Source: Pandoraea thiooxydans
GTDB lineage: Bacteria; Pseudomonadota; Gammaproteobacteria; Burkholderiales; Burkholderiaceae
Length of the DNA: 64,000 nt
Direction of reading: 5' to 3'
Assembly (NCBI RefSeq): GCF_001931675.1
Contig: NZ_CP014839.1
Location: 868,001-932,000 of the forward strand
The notes under the pieces are model-generated. The model did no database searches. It saw only the letters and a list, made by a program, of their open reading frames with translations, and was not told the origin of the DNA. This document shows, piece by piece, positions 58,948-64,000 of this stretch. Both the position numbers and the translations under genes were made by a program. Numbering within the stretch: the stretch's first letter is position 1; each line of letters opens with the position of its first letter.

Positions 58948-59796
58948 ATGATCGATACGAATCAAGCGAATTTTGAACTCGACGTGATCGAAGCGTCGCA
59001 CCGGGTGCCGGTGCTGGTGGATTTCTGGGCGCCGTGGTGCGGCCCATGCCGGGCGCTCGGCCCGCTGTTGGAAAAACTCGAGGCGGCGGACGCCGGGCGC
59101 TGGAAGCTGGTCAAGATCAATTCCGATGAAAACCAGGAATTGGCGATGCAGTTCGGGGTCCGGAGTATTCCCTTCGTTGCCGCGTTCGTCGACGGCGCGA
59201 TGGTCGATCAGTTCGTCGGCGCGTTGCCTGAAGGCCAACTGCGTGCATTCCTCGACCGCTTGGTGCCCGACCCCAGCGAGATCGAGCGCCGCCGCGCCAG
59301 GTTGGCGCTTGCCGAGGGCGACGCCGAGACGGCACTGGAAGCGCTGCAGGCGGCCCTGGCGCTCGACCCCGGGCATGACGAGGCGCGGCTCGACCTGATC
59401 GAGCTGCTGTTGAATCAGGATCGGCTCGATGCTGCCCGTCAGGAGGTCGCGTTGTTGTCGCCGAAAATCACCGGTGGTTATGACACGCGTTTTACTGCGC
59501 TGCAGACACAGCTCGTGGCAGCGGAGCAGGCCGCGGCCTTGCCCGATCCGGCAACGCTGGCGCAGCGCGTGGCCGCTCACCCCGACGATTTGCAGGCCAG
59601 ATTCGACCTGGCCAGTCGCCATATCGCGGCACGCGAATTCGAGCCGGCGCTCGAGCAATTGCTGGCAATCGTGCAGCGCGACCGCGGTTTCGGCGACGAC
59701 GCGGCACGCAAGACGATGTTGTCGGTGTTCGACCTGATGGGCGAGCCGGAGCGAATCGCCGCCTGGCGTCGCAAACTGGCCAGCGCGTTGAATTAA
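58948..59796 (+). CDS. cnoX: Thioredoxin-TPR co-chaperone (YbbN/CnoX-like)
   Basis: 282 residues. A thioredoxin domain (about 1-110) with the WCGPC motif (VDFWAPWCGPCRALGP) is followed by ~170 residues of helical TPR-like repeats (ARLALAEGDAETALEALQAAL and similar). CnoX/YbbN is a chaperone and redox protector that cooperates with DnaK and GroEL. E. coli CnoX has SxxC in place of CxxC; here the CxxC is complete, so it may keep thioredoxin activity. ATG 58948 is preferred (GGAG 6 nt upstream); a GTG two codons earlier is possible. Confidence 0.9.
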   Translation: MIDTNQANFELDVIEASHRVPVLVDFWAPWCGPCRALGPLLEKLEAADAGRWKLVKINSDENQELAMQFGVRSIPFVAAFVDGAMVDQFVGALPEGQLRAFLDRLVPDPSEIERRRARLALAEGDAETALEALQAALALDPGHDEARLDLIELLLNQDRLDAARQEVALLSPKITGGYDTRFTALQTQLVAAEQAAALPDPATLAQRVAAHPDDLQARFDLASRHIAAREFEPALEQLLAIVQRDRGFGDDAARKTMLSVFDLMGEPERIAAWRRKLASALN

Positions 59797-59804
59797 GCCT
59801 CGCC

Positions 59805-60386
59805 ATGGCCCGGCTCATTTTCTTTTGCGGGCACGCCGGCACCGGCAAGACCACGCTGGCCAAGCGCCTGATCGGCCCGCTGATGCAGCGAACCGGCGAG
59901 TCGTTTTGCCTGCTCGACAAGGACACGCTGTACGGCAATTACAGCGCAGCGGTGATGGGCGCCTTGACGGGCGACCCGAACGACCGCGACAGTCCGACCT
60001 ACCTGCGGTTGCTGCGCGACCCGGAGTATGCCGGTCTGCTCGACACCGCCCGCGAGAACCTGGCGCTGGGCGTGAACGTCCTGGTGGTTGGGCCGTTGTC
60101 ACGCGAAATCCGAAATCGCCAGCTGTTCGATCGTGCCTGGCTGGGCATTGGGGCCGACGTACGATGGCGAGTGCTGTGGGTGCATTTGCCCGAGGCGCTC
60201 GCACGGGCACGCATCAACGCCCGCGGCAACCCCCACGACGCCTATAAGCTGGCCCATTGGGACGAATATCGCCAGCGGCGATTTGCGCCCGATGCGGTTA
60301 CCTATCCTGAACTCCTGCATTTCGACAACAGCGCGCCCGGCGCTGCCGACTATGCGGCGCTGCTCGATGCGCTAGTGGCGCTGTAA
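59805..60386 (+). CDS. P-loop kinase-like protein (AAA_33)
   Basis: A 193-residue P-loop NTPase of the AAA_33/zeta-toxin-like kinase group. Walker A is FFCGHAGTGKTTLAKRL. LLDKDTLYG and a possible lid ARARINARGNPHD resemble small-molecule kinases (gluconate or shikimate kinase-like). The substrate is unknown. It starts 8 nt after the cnoX stop, so it is probably co-transcribed. Confidence 0.8.
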   Translation: MARLIFFCGHAGTGKTTLAKRLIGPLMQRTGESFCLLDKDTLYGNYSAAVMGALTGDPNDRDSPTYLRLLRDPEYAGLLDTARENLALGVNVLVVGPLSREIRNRQLFDRAWLGIGADVRWRVLWVHLPEALARARINARGNPHDAYKLAHWDEYRQRRFAPDAVTYPELLHFDNSAPGAADYAALLDALVAL

Positions 60387-60387
60387 C

Positions 60388-60430
60388 GCCGGACTGCGTC
60401 CGGCCGATCCGCGGCGTTTACGGCTTTTTT
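60388..60430 (+). terminator. Possible terminator after the P-loop kinase gene
   Basis: GCCGGAC-TGC-GTCCGGC forms a 7-bp stem just after the stop. A T6 tract comes 20 nt later, after a second weak GCCG/CGGC stem. The arrangement is not a clean intrinsic terminator. Confidence 0.35.
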
Positions 60431-60563
60431 ACGCCGCGCTCGCCGAAATTATCCCTATCTTTACGCCTGGCCCGATATCGTCCTGACATCGGTCGTGGCG
60501 TCCCATTTGCCGAGTTGCGTGGGCCGCTGTGTCGACCGCTCATCGAGGAACACGGACAAGGCT

Positions 60564-60656
60564 ATGGACTGGATCTATCTCGGCTTGCTGGCGCTTTTCA
60601 CGGCGCTCACGGTTTGGCTGGTGGCGCTGTTTGGCCGCGCGGAGGGCAAGCGATGA
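60564..60656 (+). CDS. Small membrane peptide upstream of kdpF (30 aa)
   Basis: A 30-codon frame encoding a single hydrophobic helix ([20 protein letters not shown]) with a short basic tail (GRAEGKR). Its TGA overlaps the kdpF ATG (ATGA), like the other kdp junctions. Both that coupling and its kdpF-like size suggest a membrane peptide of the Kdp system. The ribosome site is weak. It is too short for most gene finders. Confidence 0.6.
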   Translation: MDWIYLGLLALFTALTVWLVALFGRAEGKR

Positions 60657-60745
60657 ACTGGATGTATTTGATCAGCGGCGCGCTTACGTTGTTGCTGCTC
60701 GTGTACCTCGGCTATGCGCTGTTTTGGCCGGAGAAGCTCGCATGA
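60653..60745 (+). CDS. kdpF: K+-transporting ATPase subunit KdpF
   Basis: 30 residues, one membrane helix ([20 protein letters not shown]) ending FWPEKLA. KdpF stabilises the KdpFABC complex. Its ATG overlaps the preceding peptide's stop, and its stop overlaps the kdpA ATG. Confidence 0.88.
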   Translation: MNWMYLISGALTLLLLVYLGYALFWPEKLA

Positions 60746-62547
60746 CGACTAACGCGTGGCTGCAACTCGGCGCTTATCTGCTGGTGCTGCTGGCGCTCGC
60801 CAAGCCGCTGGGCGCCTACATGGCGGCGGTGATCGGCGGCGAGTCGCGCGTCAATCGCTGGTTCGGCGGCTTCGAGCGAGGCCTGTACCGCGCCTGCGGC
60901 ATCGATCCGACGCAGGAGATGAACTGGCGCGTCTATGCGCTCGCGCTGATCGGCTTCAATGCGCTGGGGGCGTTGGCCGTCTATGCGCTGCAGCGCTGGC
61001 AAGGCTGGCTGCCGCTCAATCCGCAGCATCTGGGATCGGTCAGCCCCGACTCATCGTTCAACACCGCGGTGAGTTTCGTCACCAATACCAATTGGCAGGG
61101 CTATGGCGGCGAGACCACCATGAGCTACCTGACGCAGATGCTCGGCCTGGCGGTGCAGAATTTCCTCTCGGCCGCGACCGGGATTGCGGTGGTGATCGCT
61201 TTGATTCGCGGCTTTGCCCGCCATACGGCGCAGACCATCGGCAACTTCTGGGTCGATCTGACGCGCATCACCGCATATATCCTGCTGCCGCTGTCGATCG
61301 TGCTGGCCGTGCTGCTGATGAGCCAGGGCGTGATTCAGAACTTCGATCGATACCAGACGGTGTCGACGTTACAGGCCACGCATTACGACCAGCCGAAGTT
61401 GGATTCAGCCGGCCATCCCGTGCTCGATGCCGCCGGCGAACCGGTCAGCACGCCGGTGGTGACCGGCACACAGTTGTTGCCGATGGGGCCGGTCGCCTCG
61501 CAGGAGGCGATCAAGATGCTCGGCACCAACGGAGGCGGCTTCTTCAACGCGAATTCGGCGCACCCGTACGAGAATCCGACACCGCTGTCGAACTTCCTTG
61601 AGATGCTGGCGATTTTCCTGATCCCGGCCGGCTTGTGCCATACGCTGGGCCGCATGATCGGCGACAGGCGTCAGGGCTTGGCGATTCTGGCGGCAATGAC
61701 GATCGCATTTGCCGGCGCGGCCTGTCTGACGATCAGCGCGGAGCAGGCCGGCAATCCGCTGTTGAGCGCGGCCGGCGCCGATCAGAGCGTCAGTGCGCTG
61801 CAGCCGGGCGGCAACATGGAGGGCAAGGAAGCGCGTTTCGGCATCGTCGACACGGGCATTTTCGCCACCGTGACGACGGCCGCATCGTGCGGTGCGGTCA
61901 ACGGCATGCACGACTCGTTCACGCCGCTGGGCGGCATGGTGCCGCTATTACTGATCCAGCTGGGTGAGGTCATTTTCGGCGGCGTCGGCTCGGGGCTCTA
62001 CGGCATGCTGGTGTTCGCCATGCTGGCGGTGTTCGTGGCGGGGCTGATGATCGGCCGCACGCCGGAGTATCTCGGCAAGAAGATCGAATCCTTCGAAATG
62101 AAGATGGTGTCGGTGGCCGTCCTGATGACGCCGCTGCTGGTGCTGCTCGGCACCTCGCTTGCCGTGCTGGCCGGTGCCGGCAAGGCCGGCGTGGCCAATC
62201 CCGGCACGCACGGCTTCTCGGAAATCCTGTACGCCTTCAGTTCGGCCGCCAACAACAACGGCAGCGCATTCGCGGGCCTGTCGGCCAATACGCCCTTCTA
62301 TGACGTGACGCTGGCAGTCGCGATGTGGTTCGGCCGCATGTGGGTGATCGTGCCGGTGCTGGCGATGGCTGGCGCGCTCGCGCGCAAGAAGCGCATCGCG
62401 CCGACGGGCGGCACCTTGCCCACGCACGGGCCGCTGTTCGTCGTGCTGCTGCTGGGCACGCTGCTGCTGGTCGGCGCGTTGACGTATGTGCCGGCCCTGG
62501 CCCTGGGCCCGATCGCCGAGCATCTGCAAATGCTCGGTGTGCACTGA
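60742..62547 (+). CDS. kdpA: K+-transporting ATPase subunit KdpA
   Basis: 601 residues, the channel-like potassium-binding subunit of the high-affinity Kdp pump. It has ten or more membrane segments and the four P-loop-like selectivity filters ([61 protein letters not shown]). Length is normal. Translation is coupled to kdpF by ATGA; kdpB follows after 14 nt. Confidence 0.97.
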   Translation: MTTNAWLQLGAYLLVLLALAKPLGAYMAAVIGGESRVNRWFGGFERGLYRACGIDPTQEMNWRVYALALIGFNALGALAVYALQRWQGWLPLNPQHLGSVSPDSSFNTAVSFVTNTNWQGYGGETTMSYLTQMLGLAVQNFLSAATGIAVVIALIRGFARHTAQTIGNFWVDLTRITAYILLPLSIVLAVLLMSQGVIQNFDRYQTVSTLQATHYDQPKLDSAGHPVLDAAGEPVSTPVVTGTQLLPMGPVASQEAIKMLGTNGGGFFNANSAHPYENPTPLSNFLEMLAIFLIPAGLCHTLGRMIGDRRQGLAILAAMTIAFAGAACLTISAEQAGNPLLSAAGADQSVSALQPGGNMEGKEARFGIVDTGIFATVTTAASCGAVNGMHDSFTPLGGMVPLLLIQLGEVIFGGVGSGLYGMLVFAMLAVFVAGLMIGRTPEYLGKKIESFEMKMVSVAVLMTPLLVLLGTSLAVLAGAGKAGVANPGTHGFSEILYAFSSAANNNGSAFAGLSANTPFYDVTLAVAMWFGRMWVIVPVLAMAGALARKKRIAPTGGTLPTHGPLFVVLLLGTLLLVGALTYVPALALGPIAEHLQMLGVH

Positions 62548-62561
62548 ATTCGAGGAGTGTC

Positions 62562-64000
62562 ATGAATCAATCATCCACGACGGGCGCCACACTGCCGTCG
62601 AAAACCGTCGCCCGTGCCATGTTCGATGCCCCGATCTTGCGTGCCGCGGTCGTCGATTCGTTCCGCAAACTCGACCCGCGGGTGCAAGCCCGCAATCCGG
62701 TAATGTTTGTCGCCTATGCCGGCAGCATCCTGAGCACGGCACTGCTGGGCTTGGCCATCGCCGGCCATGGCGAGGCGTCGACCGGCTTTATCCTCGCGGT
62801 GGCTTTATGGCTGTGGTTCACCGTGCTGTTCGCCAACTTCGCCGAGGCGCTGGCCGAGGGCCGCAGCAAGGCGCAGGCGGCCTCGCTGCGGCATGCCAAG
62901 AAGAACGTTCCGGCCAAGAAGATCAACGGCACTGCGCGTGACGATGAAATTATGCTGATCGACAGCGCCAGCCTGCGCAAGGGCGACTGCGTGCTGGTCG
63001 AGGCGGGCGATACGATGCCGGCCGACGGTGAAGTCATCGACGGCGTCGCCTCGATCGACGAGAGCGCCATCACCGGCGAATCGGCGCCGGTGATTCGGGA
63101 GTCGGGCGGCGATTTCACGGCGGTGACCGGCGGCACGCGCGTGCTGTCCGACTGGCTGGTAATGCGCGTGACGGCCAATCCCGGCGAATCGTTCCTCGAT
63201 CGCATGATTGCCATGGTCGAGGGCGCCAAGCGCCAAAAGACGCCCAACGAGATCGCCCTGACGATTCTGCTGGTGGCCCTGACGATCGTGCTGTTGCTGG
63301 CCACGGCCACGTTGTTGCCGTTCTCGCTGTTCAGTGTCGAAGTCACGCGGCTCGGCGCCCCGGTGACGATCACCGTGTTGGTCGCGCTGCTGGTGTGCCT
63401 GATACCGACCACCATCGGTGGGCTGCTGTCGGCCATTGGCGTGGCCGGAATGAGCCGCATGATGCAATCGAACGTGATCGCTACGTCCGGACGGGCGGTC
63501 GAGGCCGCCGGCGACGTCGACGTGCTGTTGCTGGACAAGACCGGCACGATCACGCTGGGCAATCGCCAGGCTTCCGCGTTTTTTCCGGCGCCGGGCGTGA
63601 CCGAGCAAGCGCTGGCTGACGCGGCCCAGTTGGCCTCGCTGGCCGACGAAACCCCCGAGGGGCGCAGCATCGTCGTGCTGGCCAAACAGCGCTTCAATTT
63701 GCGGCAGCGGGAGATGAACGCACTGCACGCCGAGTTCATCCCGTTCACGGCGCAAACGCGCATGAGCGGCGTCGATCTGGCCGAGCGCAGGATTCGCAAG
63801 GGGGCGGCCGACGCCGTGCGCCAATCCGTGCTGGCGGCCGGCGGCGTTTATCCGAGCCTGGTGGCGGCGGCGGTCGACGACGTGGCGCGGCGTGGCAGCA
63901 CGCCGCTGGTGGTGGCCGAGTATGCCGGCGAGGGCGCGCGCGTGCTGGGGGTGATCGAGCTCAAGGACATCGTCAAGGGCGGCATCCGGGAGCGCTTTGC
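62562..64000 (+). CDS. kdpB: K+-transporting P-type ATPase KdpB (cut by the window end)
   Basis: The first 479 codons of the catalytic P-type ATPase; the family length is ~690. Seen: N-terminal helices, the actuator TGES motif (AITGESAPV), the membrane PTTIGG ([13 protein letters not shown]), the phosphorylation site DKTGT ([13 protein letters not shown]) and the beginning of the nucleotide-binding domain ([16 protein letters not shown]). GAGGAG precedes the ATG. No stop before the edge; kdpC should lie beyond. Confidence 0.96.
   Translation, partial: MNQSSTTGATLPSKTVARAMFDAPILRAAVVDSFRKLDPRVQARNPVMFVAYAGSILSTALLGLAIAGHGEASTGFILAVALWLWFTVLFANFAEALAEGRSKAQAASLRHAKKNVPAKKINGTARDDEIMLIDSASLRKGDCVLVEAGDTMPADGEVIDGVASIDESAITGESAPVIRESGGDFTAVTGGTRVLSDWLVMRVTANPGESFLDRMIAMVEGAKRQKTPNEIALTILLVALTIVLLLATATLLPFSLFSVEVTRLGAPVTITVLVALLVCLIPTTIGGLLSAIGVAGMSRMMQSNVIATSGRAVEAAGDVDVLLLDKTGTITLGNRQASAFFPAPGVTEQALADAAQLASLADETPEGRSIVVLAKQRFNLRQREMNALHAEFIPFTAQTRMSGVDLAERRIRKGAADAVRQSVLAAGGVYPSLVAAAVDDVARRGSTPLVVAEYAGEGARVLGVIELKDIVKGGIRERF

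Overview
The window looks like the chromosome of a high-GC betaproteobacterium of the Burkholderiaceae (Burkholderia, Pandoraea or a close relative). The evidence is the order of the housekeeping genes: trxB-ftsK-lolA-rarA-serS, hemW-rdgB-rph-yicC-gmk-rpoZ-spoT-greB, and the kdp operon. The genus cannot be fixed from this sequence alone. I see no prophage, insertion sequence or CRISPR array.

Layout. 1-8.9 kb is a conserved core: glnB, an Smr-domain gene, trxB, ftsK, lolA, rarA, serS, tRNA-Ser(CGA) and rpsU. 8.9-14.3 kb is looser accessory sequence: a tiny lipoprotein, a stand-alone MgtC-like ACT domain, an autoregulated PmrA/QseB-type two-component system, a glutathione S-transferase, a non-coding stretch with three clustered DnaA boxes, a secreted poly-glycine protein and a small membrane protein. 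14.3-20.2 kb is the propionate 2-methylcitrate locus, with prpR divergent from prpBCD, a sigma-54 promoter and PrpR-like operator palindromes. 20.2-23.3 kb is a taurine/nitrate-type ABC transporter of unknown substrate.

23.3-30.8 kb is the most intriguing region. It is a probable acid-sugar catabolic operon: LacI regulator, TRAP importer (binding protein plus fused QM permease), VOC protein, RuBisCO-like protein and DUF1537 sugar-acid kinase. The three enzyme genes are joined by ATGA start/stop overlaps (VOC to RuBisCO-like, RuBisCO-like to kinase). 31.0-38.4 kb is a second importer/catabolic cluster: a Pot-type ABC importer, a creatinase-like M24 protein, an amidohydrolase and an OccR/NocR-like LysR regulator. 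Glycerate kinase, a lipoprotein and glycerol kinase follow. 41.9-49.2 kb is a complete trans-4-hydroxy-L-proline pathway: epimerase, three-subunit D-hydroxyproline dehydrogenase, deaminase, 2,5-dioxovalerate dehydrogenase and an AraC/PAS regulator. It ends in a strong terminator.

49.3-64 kb returns to core genes: tRNA-Ser(UGA), hemW, rdgB, rph, yicC, gmk, rpoZ, spoT, greB, pirin, a thioredoxin/TPR protein and a P-loop kinase. The kdp potassium pump follows, with an extra 30-residue membrane peptide upstream of kdpF, and the window ends inside kdpB.

Together the accessory part reads as a block of catabolic islands (propionate, sugar acid, amide/opine-like compounds, hydroxyproline). Each island has its own importer and/or regulator, and all sit between two conserved housekeeping segments.
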